Assembly: GCF_963576675.1 (NCBI RefSeq)
Contig: NC_088910.1
Coordinates: 25,670,531 to 25,734,530 of the forward strand
Direction: 5' to 3'
DNA from: Euphorbia lathyris
Lineage: Eukaryota > Streptophyta > Magnoliopsida > Malpighiales > Euphorbiaceae
Length of the DNA: 64,000 nt
Shown: in pieces, positions 9,970 to 22,300 of the stretch
Position numbering within the stretch: position 1 is the stretch's first letter
Layout of the letters: each line of letters starts with the position of its first letter
Notes under the pieces: generated by a model
What the model was told of the DNA's origin: nothing
The model's input: only the letters and a program-made list of their open reading frames with translations
Database searches by the model: none
Translations under genes and position numbers: made by a program

Positions 9970-10963
9970 GGAAATAACAGAACAAACCCATACAGATAAT
10001 ACTAATATCTATTATCAAATGGATACTTACGAAGGTGGTATAACTCAAACTTTAAGTTTTAAACCAGATATTTATCAAAAAATACAGGATGAAACTGAAG
10101 AGCTAAGATATTTAAAACTAAATGGTTTGATAGAAATAAAAATATAAGATATATTGTTTAGAAGCATGAGAATATTATAGATACAACTACTATAAATGGT
10201 AGAGCAAGGATAAATTTAATAACAGTTGACGTCATAAAAAGAGAATTGTCAAAATTATCACATAAAGAATCTAAGAAATATAGGAATATTTATTTTGGAG
10301 GAACGGAATTCACTATAAAAGCATATTTTCAGAAAAATATCGATACTCCTATTCAAATATATGTATTAGATGATAGAATATTAGATAATATACAAGATGC
10401 CTTAATATCAGTAGTAAGAGGAAATTTAATTTATCAGAAACTCAAATTCACAATTCAACCAGATTTTAGTGTATCATTAGAAGATAAACATAAAGATTTA
10501 GCTTTAACTCTAAATTAGAAGGAATAAGAAAGCCCCCAGGAAGTAAAGTAATTAGTATAGAAACAAAAATGATATATGCTCTTACCGGTAATCATCATAT
10601 AAGAAAACAAAATGATAGGGATATATTAGTACCAAAATTATACTAGGAAATATTAGAACCACTAGAACATAAAGAAAACTCAATAATAACAATACCAGAC
10701 GAAATATGTATAGATTTTAATTCTAGAAAAATACAACAAATCCAGAAATTATTACCTAAGATAGAAGGAGGAAGGTTAAGTTTTAAGAAAGAAATAATAA
10801 GACAACCGAGAACCTTAGATTTATTACATACATATTATGAAGATAAGTTACGAAATGTAATATTATTTAATGAGCTACTAGCAACTGAATGTATAGCTGA
10901 AATTAATACTGGAACAAAAGGTTTAGTACATATTAGCAAAATAAATGAGAATAAATGTGGACT
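9956..10963 (+). pseudogene. Pararetroviral movement protein (30K superfamily), decayed
   Basis: The ATG at 9956 overlaps the preceding ORF. The first 63 codons stay open to 10147. A frameshift follows, and the best-conserved part lies at 10246-10518, with KYRNIYFGGTEFTIKAYF and the pattern DDRI-x3-IQ-A then V-RGNLIYQKLKFTI. That pattern fits the core of caulimovirid 30K cell-to-cell movement proteins. The frame then has a stop (10516-10518) and another in-frame stop near 10644, and fades into the ORF at 10955. Movement proteins of this family are about 300-330 residues, matching the span. Frameshift plus stops mean no functional product. The assignment is from motif memory. Confidence 0.65.
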
Positions 10964-11209
10964 ATAATAGAATCACAAACTTATAATTGTCCGAATAGTA
11001 CTAGAGAAATAATCATAACTAGAAGCATAAGAATTAGATTTAAAATTCAAGATCTAGAATATAAGATAATTGTAGGAGTAACCGAATATGATAGTACATA
11101 TACCCTATTATTAGGATACTACTTTTTAAATAAAATAAAATATAAGATAAATAATGAAGGAATTATGATAGAAGACCAAAACAAAATACGGTATATAAAT
11201 AAAATATGA
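10955..11209 (+). CDS. Pararetroviral ORF, 84 aa, possibly protease-like fragment
   Basis: The ATG at 10955 overlaps the end of the movement-protein region. The product has a run TREIIITRSIRIRFKIQDLE, then a YTLLLGYYFLNKI segment. The latter faintly resembles the ILG-x-D-F/W-L motif near the end of retroviral aspartic proteases. The catalytic Asp-Thr/Ser-Gly triad is not visible. It may instead be the end of the movement protein in another frame. Function is not established. Confidence 0.4.
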   Translation: MWTIIESQTYNCPNSTREIIITRSIRIRFKIQDLEYKIIVGVTEYDSTYTLLLGYYFLNKIKYKINNEGIMIEDQNKIRYINKI

Positions 11210-11265
11210 ATATATGACAATAATTTGATAAAAAAGAGAGAAAATTACAAACAATAAAAACTATT

Positions 11266-11433
11266 ATGGCAGAAACAATAATAGAATCTCAATTAAAATA
11301 TTTAGAAATTGAATCTAAACAACAAAGATTAGAATGTGAGATCAAACAATTAAAATCGTTATTAGAAAAACCTATGAAAGAATGGATCAAGCTTGAAGAC
11401 GGATGGATAAAAAGAATCTACAAAGATGAGTGA
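11266..11433 (+). CDS. Small pararetroviral coiled-coil ORF, 55 aa
   Basis: The ATG at 11266 encodes 55 residues, mostly a Leu/Glu/Lys heptad pattern (words LKYLEIESKQQRLECEIKQL and KPMKEWIKLEDGW). It is too short for automatic ORF lists. The stop at 11431-11433 overlaps the next ATG (11426) within ATGAGTGA, a coupling typical of compact viral genomes. By size and position it could match a small aphid-transmission or virion-associated ORF, but no family match can be shown. Confidence 0.5.
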   Translation: MAETIIESQLKYLEIESKQQRLECEIKQLKSLLEKPMKEWIKLEDGWIKRIYKDE

Positions 11434-12844
11434 TCCTAACAAAAAATTAGACCAAATATGGACAGAAATTGTAGCAAAAGAACAATAGAAGAATACTCTT
11501 AGTTTAATACAAGAAAATCATATTCAAATCCAAGAAATGAAAACACAGGAATTAACAAAACTATGGAATACATCGGAAATACTAACATTTAAGATAATTT
11601 TGGAAAAATTAAACATGTTAGTAGCAAATATCGACAAAAGAAAGAGATCCGCAGAAGAAAGCTCTAGCATCACCTTAGGAGAAAATCTAAGCGCTACTAT
11701 AACACAGACTAAATGTACACCGGACCCTAAAATGACCTCAATCGGAATCGGGCGTGAAATAGAAAGATCACAATCAACACTTAATAGTCTCCAAATATCA
11801 TAAATATCACTTTTCTAGGTATTCCTCTTAAATGTATATTCTAAACAAATCCATATTCCTATTATATTAAAACCTCAACATATTTACTAACTTCCTCATA
11901 TTACAATTAAATACTAAAGTTCTAATAATAATTCTAACAATTAGCAACAACTTCCGATCCTCGCCTAATCGGTCGGAAACCTTCTCTCTATCCTGTACTT
12001 TCTCACCTAAAAACATTTAAAAATGTGAGACAAAAATCTCAGTAAGCAATTATCAACTACATAACGTACTTATACTCAAAATAGCTATATATAGTTTAAT
12101 TTCCAAAATGCATCATATAAAATTCATATTCTTAAAAATGAACACTTTATGGATTAAACCATAATAAAATACTCAAAATAGTACCTTTAACCAAATATGC
12201 ACTTTAAAATATTATAAGCTTGTTATAAGCATTATTTCTCAAATATCACATATTGTAAAACTGTATTAAAATACTTAATACAAAACTTGTATTCAAAATA
12301 GCTATATATATATTTATTTGCTTAAAATATCAATTATATAAAATGAATAAATTTGTAATTAACCATTTAATCAAACCAACCGTAATTCGATAAATACTTC
12401 ATAAATCGCATCTCAATAAATATTTCACAAACCGTATCCATCCGATAGATAATCCTCGTATGTATCAATCCCCACATATAATAGAATCGAGATATCTCAT
12501 AATTTGCCTATCCCGCATGGTCTTACTCAACACTTCTTTGCCATACCCGATAGGTCTTTCAACTGTGTACACAGGCCGTATTTCTCACTAAATACGGACT
12601 TTAATAAAAACCACCTATCGGATTACTCTTGATGGATACTAAAAATATTATATCATAAAATTATAACATGGTCAAATCTGTTTTCACAATCAAATTTCAT
12701 AATTATTTCATAATCATAAACTGTAAACCATAAACCATTTGGCTTCCGCAAAAGAACCACAATTATTCAAATATTCACTAAAAATTGCTCAAAATACAAA
12801 ATCATTTAAAATCAAATACTCCTTTAATATGACTAAAATCAGAA

Positions 12845-12884
<40 letters not shown>

Positions 12885-13942
12885 AAAAATACATATATAA
12901 CCCATAATCAACATCATAGAGTTTTCCAAATCTTTTTCTTCAAATCAATTCTTTAAAATATCAAATCTTACACAACTATTAATCAAATATACTAAGTTCA
13001 TTAAAACCAAACCCAAATCATGTATACATAAACATATATTATAGGTGGAAATTGACATGCAAATACATATATAATTACTTGAACTTAATTTTAAACTCAT
13101 GTTCAAAACTAAATCATAAAAACTCAAATTAATCAAATGCATGGCAAAAATCCCAACAAAAATTTGATTTTCTGGAAAATATAGAGTTGTATATACATAT
13201 ATATATATATACATAAAAACTTGAAAGGGTAGTTGATAGTTACTTACTTTAGCCATAATTGAGAGAAAAACACATTAAAACCTCAAATCTTCCCCTCTAA
13301 TCTGCTTAGAACGAATCCATCATAGAAAATTCCAAATCCAAATCAGACCACAATGTGTATTAGAATGTCTAGGACCTACTGTAAAAAATTCGGTTCAATC
13401 GGACCATGAAAACTCCGGATATCAAACAATCACTACAATTGGGTAATATGAGAGTTTGAATGGAGAGGGTGAGATGGAGATGATCACAACCTTTGTGAAT
13501 TCTTCCAAAAAAAGAGTCTTGGAACTATGGCACGAAATGCATGCCTTGATTTATGTAATTTGGTTTCCTAATAGTGGATAATATCCATTTTGGTCACTCT
13601 AAAATCTAGTCTCTTTTAAAACTTACCCTAAACTTTTAATTTTACACTTAAAGCATGAAATTGGCCTCCAAAATATATCCATAATACTCAATTAACTCTC
13701 CAATCAATAAATAAATGTAATGTAACATAATATTATGGTATAATAACTAAAATTAGGGACACGGATGTGACACTAAAACTCCAGAAATAGTACCCATAGA
13801 TGCTTGGAGAAGAAGCAAGGAACCAATAATGATGGATATAAGTGAAATAAAACCTAAAATCCCTGAAAAAGTAAATAAAACATTAGATCTTTTAACAAAT
13901 TTACACAAAAAGGACAATTCTAATGGCAGGACAAGAACATAG
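11426..13942 (+). pseudogene. Pararetroviral ORF between movement and coat regions, split by an LTR
   Basis: The frame opens with ATG at 11426, has one in-frame TAG at 11486-11488, and runs into the gypsy-type LTR inserted at 11733. It continues in the same reading after the LTR (from 13779) to the stop at 13940-13942. There it overlaps the ATG (13923) of the next ORF. The part upstream of the LTR is polar (Lys/Glu/Gln, with a KRKRSAEESSS-like patch). The position, upstream of the coat protein and overlapping it, suits the virion-associated/DNA-binding ORF III of caulimoviruses. That is inference from layout. Confidence 0.5.
11733..13772 (-). mobile_element. Gypsy (Tekay-like) solo LTR, reverse orientation, 2040 bp
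   Basis: Read on the minus strand it begins TGTCACATCCGTGTCCCTAA, a typical start of Tekay/chromovirus LTRs, and ends GGTCA. CTAAAA stands on both sides (11727-11732 and 13773-13778), and removing one copy restores the viral reading frame. The minus strand contains GAGATTTTTGTCTCAC and AGGTGAGAAAGTACAGG, words I associate with such LTRs. It includes an (AT)n(GT)n tract at 12845-12884 and no coding sequence. The duplication is 6 bp by eye, one more than usual; one base may be chance. Confidence 0.7.
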
Positions 13943-14480
13943 TGTAATAACATTTCTTAAAAATCATGCCCAAGAAATTATTGAAAAAGAAAGATACAAG
14001 TATGAACCGCTAAAAAACAGAAAACTCAAAGACAATGATGCTAAAACATCCAATATAGACGTAAGTACCGAAGTCGAATACCTTCAACTAAAAATAGAAA
14101 AACAACATAAAGAAATCAAAGACCTGCAAAAAGAAAATATAAAATTAGTCATAAATTCGAATACAGAATGAGTCGAAAAATATAAAAAATATAAACATAA
14201 GTTTAAAAACACTAAAAAAGAATTAAAGGAAACAAAGTTAGAACTCAAATAAACAAAAACAGAGCTCACCCACATTTAAGATGAATTAAAAGAATTAAAG
14301 GAAGAAGTAAGCGTCTTAAGGATAATGGTTAAAGAGGTAAAAGGGAAAAATATTCACACTAGTAATAGTAGTAGTGATAGTTCTGATAGTTCAGATAATC
14401 AGAGTGAAAATAAACTAAAAATCATTGGATACATAGAAGAAGAAACGAAAGATGAAAGAAACTTAATAAGAAGAAAATAA
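13923..14480 (+). pseudogene. Pararetroviral coiled-coil ORF upstream of the coat protein
   Basis: The ATG at 13923 overlaps the previous ORF. The product is highly charged with long Lys/Glu/Leu heptads (for example QLKIEKQHKEIKDLQKENI). A Ser-rich segment near 14360-14400 has repeats of Ser-Ser-Asp. In-frame stops at 14169-14171, about 14250 and 14277 break it before its end near 14480, just before the coat ORF at 14488. In length and style it is like a virion-associated or N-terminal assembly domain. It is a pseudogene as it stands. Confidence 0.5.
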
Positions 14481-14487
14481 CCAGATA

Positions 14488-15459
14488 ATGCAAGCATTAG
14501 AACAAATGAAAAATATTAATGCAATAATAGAAGAAGAACCAGAAAGTGATATAGAAAATAATGAATACACTAGGTATGAAGAATCAGATCTAGGATCAGA
14601 AAATATAGTAAACGAAGATGCCGATAATTATCCAGAAAAAGAAATGATAGACCCCAATTTGGAAGTAGTAACTAAAAAGGCACCTACAATTCCAAGACAT
14701 GTACCTATAGGACAACAAGGGGACTTTAAGGAATTTATGGGATCTATGTCACAAGGATTAAATCCAAATGGATATTTTTTAGACTTAGATAATGTTTATG
14801 ATGAACAAGAAATAAGTAGACGAATAAATGATTGGAATTTAGGCATGTATATAGCCTTAATGAATTCATCTCATACTAAAAATTTAGATTATATGTATGA
14901 CCTTATATCTAAAACAATGATAGGAAAAGTAGAATTTTGGATGGAATCTATAGCTCATCAGTTAAGAGCACAAATAGAAGCTTGTGCTCATGATTGGAAA
15001 TCAATGTTATTATTATTTGATATGGTATTAAAAAGAGAATTTTTAGGAGAAAGATGGTTAGTGGCTGGCGAAACAGTATTTGCTGAAAGAAAAGCTGAAA
15101 TAATAATGAATTTGAATAATATGAAATGTTGTAAAATTAGTAAGTTCGTTTATGAAGCTAGATTCTTACCACAAAAAGGATTGATATATCAACAACTATA
15201 TTATGACCACTTACCAAACCCATACATCATAGAAGTTTCAAAAGAATATACTCAATTAGAACCAAAAGAAAATACATTAGGAGAACGAATCAGAGTGCTA
15301 CAAGCTTATCTTATGAGAAAATGTGAAGAATATAGTTTTCAACAAAAGGTTAAAAAGGATAAGAAACTGGGATTACCTGAAATATGTGGATTCACTGAAA
15401 AGCGGTTAGTACATTTTTTGTTGTTATATTTTTTTTATAGAAAAATAAAACATAAATAG
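14488..15459 (+). pseudogene. Pararetroviral coat-protein-like ORF, 323 aa, C-terminus truncated
   Basis: The open frame starts with ATG at 14488. The first 90 residues are acidic (IEEEPESDIENNEY and similar), as in the N-terminal domain of caulimovirid coat precursors. Residues about 100-300 read as a folded core with MIGKVEFWMESIAHQL and YYDHLPNPYIIEVSKEYTQL. The family's coat protein continues with a Lys-rich tail and a CCHC zinc knuckle. Here homology seems to stop near 15400, and the last 20 residues are AT-rich junk (FLLLYFFYRK). No RT, RNase H or transactivator follows. This is the rightmost viral coding sequence in the window. Confidence 0.55.
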
Positions 15460-15587
15460 CAAAAATATTTATCTTTATAAAGAAAAAAATTGTTTAGACC
15501 AAGTAATACATGTTATCATCAATTTTAAATCATTAAAAATATGTTTCTTTTTAGTTTATTATTTATTTTGTATCCATTTCACATGTT

Positions 15588-15725
15588 TTTTTATATAAAA
15601 TTTACGCACAATGCGCTTACATTAAAGAAGAAAGAAAAATCCCCACCAGACCGAATGTGATTCGAACCCATGACTTCCCTAGTCATAGGTAAGCTCTCAA
15701 CCACTAGGCTAAGAGCTTCACCACG
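15588..15725 (-). mobile_element. tRNA-derived SINE, about 138 bp
   Basis: On the minus strand the body has a Pol III A-box-like TAGCCTAGTGG (complement of 15701-15711). It is followed about 35-40 bp later by a B-box GGGTTCGAATC (complement of 15659-15669). A 13-bp direct repeat CATTTCACATGTT lies at 15575-15587 and 15726-15738, matching a retroposition duplication. The tail next to the left duplicate is A/T-rich. The head resembles a tRNA but lacks a good acceptor stem, so it is a SINE and not a tRNA gene. Confidence 0.75.
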
Positions 15726-16133
15726 CATTTCACATGTTAATGAATATATATTTTGAAACAAAATTTCTTTTACACTATAAGGTATAAGAATAAAATATAT
15801 ACAAATTAATGAAATACAAGAAAATTAATAATAACTTAATTTTTTTAATTTATTTACACATGCATTTGTGTTTAAAAAAATTAAACTGAACCGCAAACTT
15901 GCACGGGCTTAGAACTAGTTTACTAATTAATATTTTTTTTGGTAACGAGAAGAGGGTGAAAACCCAAACAAAAAAAAAACAAAGAAAAAAAAACTAATTA
16001 ATAGAGATGTAAATGGGGCGGGACGGGGTGGGGAATGCATTTCCCATCCCTGTCCCCATCTAGTCGGGGATTCATCATCCCCATCCCCACGGGATCCCCA
16101 TTCTCCGTTTACAAATGTTCCAAAAACGTTATC

Positions 16134-17559
16134 TGTTGAAACACCATTCCACATGATTTTGATTTGACAAAATTATTCCCATGATTGAAACAATTAAATT
16201 TAAGTGCTTTGATTTAATTGTACTAACGAGTTTGTTCAATGTTGAGTATGTTAACTAATGAGAACAGGAACCGAGAGCTCATAAAAGAAAGACAGAACAA
16301 AGTCAGTGTAAGCAAGTCACACAGTAGAAGCTGAGTAGAATACAACTCAGTAATACGAAACGAATGTCTTCTTCATAAAAGCTTGAAGGCGAAGCCGCTA
16401 AGTCAAGACTGAGTAACAATCAAGTCGCCGCTGAGTCAAGCTGAGTAATAAACAAGTCAGCGTCAATGATCCGTGAACTTGTGAGACAAGGTCTGATACA
16501 TTTCAGAAGCCTCGAAAATCCGTTTCAAGGACCTTTTCGAGACGCATGGACCATCTGACGTTTAGCAAGAAGACAAACCTGGCGCAAGAAGACAAACCTG
16601 GCGCAAGAAGACGAATCTGGCAACCTTGGCGTCTGGTAAAAATAGAAGACAAGATTGGCCTGCAATTCTGGAAGCTGACCTATCAATGACGAAAGAAGAC
16701 CGTTTACGCTCAACGGATATGTCTGAATTCAAATCATTGAAGCTTCAGAATTCAATATAAATGGACAAGTTCGTCACTTGATTCATTTGTCGGAAATACA
16801 AGAGAGATACAGACAAGCAAAATCTTCACTAAGTCAAAAATCCGAAAGAGAAGCTGTCTGAATAGAAAAAGCAAGTTCTTACACCAAACTCCAATCATTG
16901 TGTAAAAGTCTAGAGTGAATTTTATTCATCTAAAGTGTTCTTCGTTTTGTGAGAACAATCTTGTATCAATTGTAAAGGTTAGAAGAGTGAAGCTGAGTAC
17001 TCGGTTATAGTACTCAGTGGTAGAGAAAATCTGAATACTCGGTTATAGTGTTCAATGGCAGATAGGATTGAGTAGACGAATAGAGGACGATACTCTTGTA
17101 TACTCAGTTGCTATTGTAAACGGTTTGTTCTCTACCTTTAAAGAGCTCAGTAGTGGATTGAAAAAACCTAGAGGGATTCTAGGGACTGGACGTAGGCGGT
17201 GAGGCTGAACCAGGATAAGTCTGCTGAGTAATCTCTAACCCTTTCTCTTGATATATATGTATATGTATGTGTTGCTTGCTTAAATTGCTCAGTAAATAAT
17301 TTGTACAAGCCGACGCTGAGTAATCAGAGTGCTGAGTTGGAAGCTGACCTAAAGTGTTACTTCCCAACTCACAATTGAAACAGCTCTAGTCAGTATCTGA
17401 TTAAAGCTGTCTCACATCTCACTCAGCCTTGCTGACCTAAAGCTGAGTTAAATCGTCAAACATTTAATTAAGTCTGCATTATAAAGCGAAAAAGTTACAT
17501 TAGTTCCTAACCCCCCCCCCCCCCTGGAACTAATCCTACTATGTTACACGGGACCAACA
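16134..17559 (+). repeat. 5' LTR of SIRE element 1, 1426 bp
   Basis: TATA box TATAAAT at 16756. A pyrimidine run of about 15 C lies near 17511-17524 (7 C in the 3' LTR). The GCTGAGT/ACTCAG words recur many times (for example 16330, 16430, 16993, 17223, 17311, 17331). The ORFs at 16525 and 17179 on the minus strand are not genes. Confidence 0.93.
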
Positions 17560-17561
17560 AG

Positions 17562-17574
17562 TGGTATCAGAGCT
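17562..17574 (+). promoter_or_regulatory. tRNA-Met primer-binding site, SIRE element 1
   Basis: TGGTATCAGAGCT begins 2 nt after the LTR end, the standard position for minus-strand priming in copia elements. Confidence 0.9.
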
Positions 17575-17621
17575 CAGTAGCTCACTATTCAAGATAAAAC
17601 TATCTTGAGCTGATCCCTGTA

Positions 17622-19364
17622 ATGGCTGAGAACAGCACTCGTTTCCTTCTAGGAAATCAAACAACATAGATACTCCCCGAGGGATTATCTATTAGTCGGA
17701 CCCCACTGTTCTTCGGGTCAAATTATACATTCTGGAAGAACAGGATGAAAAAAATTATTCAGGCAACAAACATGAGTGCATGGCTAGCTATAGTCCAAGT
17801 CCTGTTTGTTCCCCATGAAACTGTTGATGGTGTAAAGACTGTCAAGAGTGAGGATAAATGGTTAGATGATGACCTTAAGAAATTACAAAATAATGCTTCG
17901 GCTATCAATATGCTTCATTGTGCGTTAGATGCTGCAGAGTACAATAAAATTTCAGGTTGTGAGTCAGCACAAGAGATCTGGAAAAAGCTGGAAGTGACCT
18001 ATGAAGGAACCAGCAAGGTCAAGGAGTCCAAAGTGAATCAGCATATGCGGCTATATGAGCTGTTCGAGATGAATGAAAATGAAGACATCTCCGAGATGAA
18101 TGCAAGATTCACTAAAATCATAAATGAGCTTAAGAGACTCGGCAAGAACTTCACAGAAGAAGAACAGGTGAAGAAAATCTTGAGAAGTCTCCCCAAAAGC
18201 TGGCAAGCTAAGAAGACAGCTATTGAAGAAGCTCAGGACCTGACCACGTACAAATATGATGAGCTCATCGGATCTCTGCTAACCCATAAGATCTCCATGA
18301 AAAACTTTGAGGCTAAAGAAAAAACTGAGGACAAGAAGCAAAAATCTCTTGTCATGAAAGCCGACTCAACCGAAGCTGACTCATCAGATGATGAGGAGAT
18401 GGCCATGTTTACCAGGAAGATGAAGAAGCTGTTCAGGAAAAATGACAAGAACAGCAAAAGGCCATTCAAAAAAAGCGATAAATACAAAGCTGAGTCCAGC
18501 GATAGCAGACACAAGAAGGACAGCTCAAAGCCCGTCACCTGCTTTGAATGCCGTCAAGCTAGGCACATTAAATCAAGATGTCCTACTTTAAAGAAGGACA
18601 AGAAAGGAAGCAGAAAGGCGATGGTGGCCATATGGAGTGATAGTGATGAGCCAACCTCATCAGAAGCTGATGCCACCGAGTCAGCAAACATCTGTTTCAT
18701 GGCTGACGAATCTGCTGACCAATGTCCCTCTGAGCAAGCTGACCTCTCTGATGGAACTGACCATGAGGAACACTCTAATGAGGTAACATCTATACCATTG
18801 ATTAGAAATGAAATGGTTAATGCCCTGAGTGATCTCTATACACTGATCAAAAAGTGTAACAAGAAAATACGAGCACTCAGCAAGCGGTATGATGAGATTG
18901 AAGAGGTCAAACTCAGTGACCTTCAACATCTGCTCCAGGACAATACCAGGCAAGATGAAAATCTAAAACTCATGCATCGGTTTGTCTCGGAAGTCCAATC
19001 AAATTCTAAGAAACTGAGAAAGGACATCACATTCATACAGAACCAGCTGAGTTCATCGGCTAAGAAAAGGTTCTATCCAAAAGCTGAGTATTTAGGTACT
19101 AGTCAGCAAAGACGGTACACTCAGCAGAACAGTCAGTGTGACTGTTGTGGAAAGAGAGGGCACACTATAAAAGTGTGTTGGTATGCTCAGCACCATCGTG
19201 CTGACAAAAAATGGAAATACCCTCAAAGGGTAGTTTGTTGTGACTTTTGTGGAAAAGATGGCCACACCATAAATGTATGCCGTCACAAACTTAAATATGA
19301 TGCATCACCTGTTAGCTCTAACAAACAAGGACCCAAAAAGAATTGGGTACCTAAAGATAACTAG
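17622..19364 (+). pseudogene. SIRE element 1 gag
   Basis: The ATG at 17622 (MAENSTRF) is the true start by comparison with element 2, but codon 16 is TAG (17667-17669), so only an internal start (17745) remains. Gag coats the genomic RNA and builds the virus-like particle. Residues about 1-270 form the capsid region (LYELFEMNENEDISEMNARF). A zinc knuckle CX2CX4HX4C (CFECRQARHIKSRC) lies near codon 307. Two more knuckles, CDCCGKRGHTIKVC and CDFCGKDGHTINVC, lie near codons 505 and 539. The stop is TAG at 19362-19364, close to pol. A 1-nt loss between gag and pol, compared with element 2, puts pol in another frame. Confidence 0.9.
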
Positions 19365-19369
19365 TTCAA

Positions 19370-22300
19370 TTGCAGGTGAGCCTGAGGTGCGCGGAGAAGT
19401 CAAAGCTATGGTACATTGACAGCGCATGCTCGAGGCATATGACTAGTGATGAAACTCAGTTCATCACACTTGTGCATAAACGAGGAGGAAATGTAAGTTT
19501 TGGAGATAACAAAAAGGGTAAGATAGTAGGCTCAGGTACCGTTGGTGGTAATCCTACTATTGAGTCAGTCTCCCTAGTCAGGGGTCTTAAATATAACCTA
19601 TTAAGCGTAGCTCAGCTATGTGACAGCGGTAGAAAGGTTGTATTTAATGCCACTAAGTGTAGGATACTCGAGGGAAAAACAAATGAGTTGATTTTAACTG
19701 CCCCTCGTGTTGAAAATGTTTTTATGCTGAACTTAAAAAAGAAGTTTTTAAAGAATATATGCTTAGTGTCAAAGGAAGATAATTCCTGGCTATGGCATAG
19801 GAGACTTGGTCATGTAAGCATGGACCTCCTTGCCAAATTAGCAAGAAAACAATTAGTTGAGGGATTGCACAAACTCAAGTTTGAGAAGGATCAATTATGT
19901 AATGCTTGTCAGCAAGGTAAACAAACTAAAAAATCTTTTCAAAGTAAAAATGTAGTCTCAACCAAGCGTCCATTAGAGTTACTACACTTGGATCTTTTCG
20001 GACCAGTCCAACCGCTGAGCTTGGGTGGTAAGAGATTTTCCTTAGTCATTGTAGATGACTTTTCTCGGTACACTTGGGTCATCCTGTTGAGTAGCAAGGA
20101 TGAAGCTTTTGAGATGTTCTCAACATTGGTTAGAAAACTTGAAAATGATAAAGACCTAAAATTAGCTCACATCCGAAGTGATAATGGCGGAGAATTCAAA
20201 AATCAACAATTTGATGAATTCTGTGAAGTTAGCGGCATTGACCACAATTTTTCTGCTCCTAGAACTCCTCAACAAAATGGGGTAGTTGAGAGGAAGAACA
20301 GAACCTTAGTTGAAATAGCTAGGACAATGCTGAGTGATAATAGGCTTCCAAAGTATTTCTGGGGTGAAGCTGCCAACACAGCTTGCTATATACTCAATAG
20401 GGCTCTAGTCAGACCTATACTTAAGAAAACCCCCTATGAACTTTGGAAAGGACGAAAACCCAACATTGGATATTTTCGTGCCTTTGGTTGTAAATGTTTT
20501 ATTCTTAACACGAAAGACAACCTTGCTAAGTTTGATTCAAAAGCTGATGAAGCTATCTTCTTAGGGTACTCAACAAACAGCAAAGCATATAGGGTGTTTA
20601 ATAAACGAACTCAGGTCATAGAAGAGTATGTACATATTGAGTTCGATGAAACTGACCCTGCAGGGAAGATAAGTCAGTATGCCGAAGATGACCCATGCTC
20701 AGCTTCCGCTGACCAAAATGGAGCCGCTAAGTCATTACCTCAAGGGCTGACCGAAGGTAAAAACGAATCTCACATTACCTTTACTAACCAATACAAACCT
20801 ACAGAGATTGTTGAAACACCTATTCATGAAGACTCGACACTACCAAAAGAAATCAAGGTTCCAAGAGGACACTCAAAGAAGTCCATTCTTGATGCTGCTG
20901 AGAACACCCTGATGACCAGAAATCAACTCAGGAGATATTTTAGTAATGTTGCGTTCGTCTCAGTTCATGAACCGAAAAACTTTTCAGAAGCTGAGCATGA
21001 TGAATTCTGGTTAAATGCTATGCAAGAGGAACTTGATCAATTCAAGAGAAACGAAGTATGGGATTTAGTGCCTAAACCGAAGAACCAAAAGACCATTGGA
21101 ACAAAATGGGTATTTCGCAATAAGCTAGATGAACAGGGAAACGTAGTCAGGAACAAAGCCAGGCTTGTAGCTCAAGGTTACAATCAGCAGGAAGGTATTG
21201 ACTATGGTGAGACCTTTGCACCCGTAGCTAGATTAAAGGCAATAAGAATATTGTGTGCATATGCTAGCTTTATGAACTTTAAATTGTTCCAAATGGATGT
21301 TAAGAGTGCATTTCTTAATGGAGTTATAAATGAAGAGGTTTATGTTAGTCAGCCTCCAGGGTTTGAGGATCCAAAATTCCCAAACCATGTTTATAAACTC
21401 AAAAAGGCTCTGTACGGCCTGAAGCAAGCACCACGTGCTTGGTACGAAAGGCTGACCAGGTTTCTGCTGACCAGGAACTATGTCAGAGGAAAAGCTGACA
21501 CAACCTTATTCATTAAGAAAAAGGGTAAAGATACCCTGCTGGCACAGATATACGTAGATGATATTATCTTTGGTGCTACTAATGAATCTATGTGCAAGGA
21601 ATTTAGCAAACAGATGCAAACTGAGTTTGAGATGTCAATGATGGGAGAACTTAACTTCTTCCTTGGACTTTAAATCAAACAAGGTAAAAATGACATCTTC
21701 ATTAGCCAGACTAAGTATGCTAAGGAGATATTGAAGAAATTCGATATGGAAGGTTGTAAGCCAATATTTACCCCAATGGGTACTGACACTGTGCTTTGTG
21801 CTGATGAGAAAGGTAAGTCAGTAGACAACAAATTATATTGAGGTATGATAGGCTCTCTACTCTATCTAAATGCAAGTAGGCCAGACATTCAGTACTCAGT
21901 ATGTTACTGCGCAAGATATCAAGCTGACCCTAAGGAATCTTACTACATAGCTGTAAAAAGAATCTTTAGATATTTGCAAAGCTCAGTGAATGCAGGTTTA
22001 TGGTATCCAAACACAAATGATTTCACACTTATTGGATACACTGACGCTGACTATGGACGAGACATGCTTGAGCGGAAAAGCACTTCAGGAGCATGTCATT
22101 CCCTTGGAAGCTGTCTAGTGTCTTGGTTCAGTAAGAAGCAGTCGTCAGTTGCCCTGTCTACAACTGAAGCTGAGTACATTGCTGCTGGAAGCTGTGTTGC
22201 ACAAGTCCTATGGATCAAGCAACAGCTGGATGATTATGGAGTGCAAATGAAAACAATAGAAGTCAAATGTGACAACAAAAGTGCCATTGACTTATCTAAA

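Noticed and set aside
10955..11209. A retroviral aspartic protease
   Set aside because: Only a weak LLLG-type motif is present; the catalytic Asp-Ser/Thr-Gly is missing.
15652..15720. A tRNA gene on the minus strand
   Set aside because: A- and B-box-like motifs exist, but no proper acceptor stem or cloverleaf could be drawn; flanking 13-bp duplications point to a SINE.
16525..17367. Minus-strand ORFs in SIRE LTRs (also 31635-32477, 48716-48910, 59030-59224)
   Set aside because: They recur in every LTR copy and vary freely; no start context or motif.
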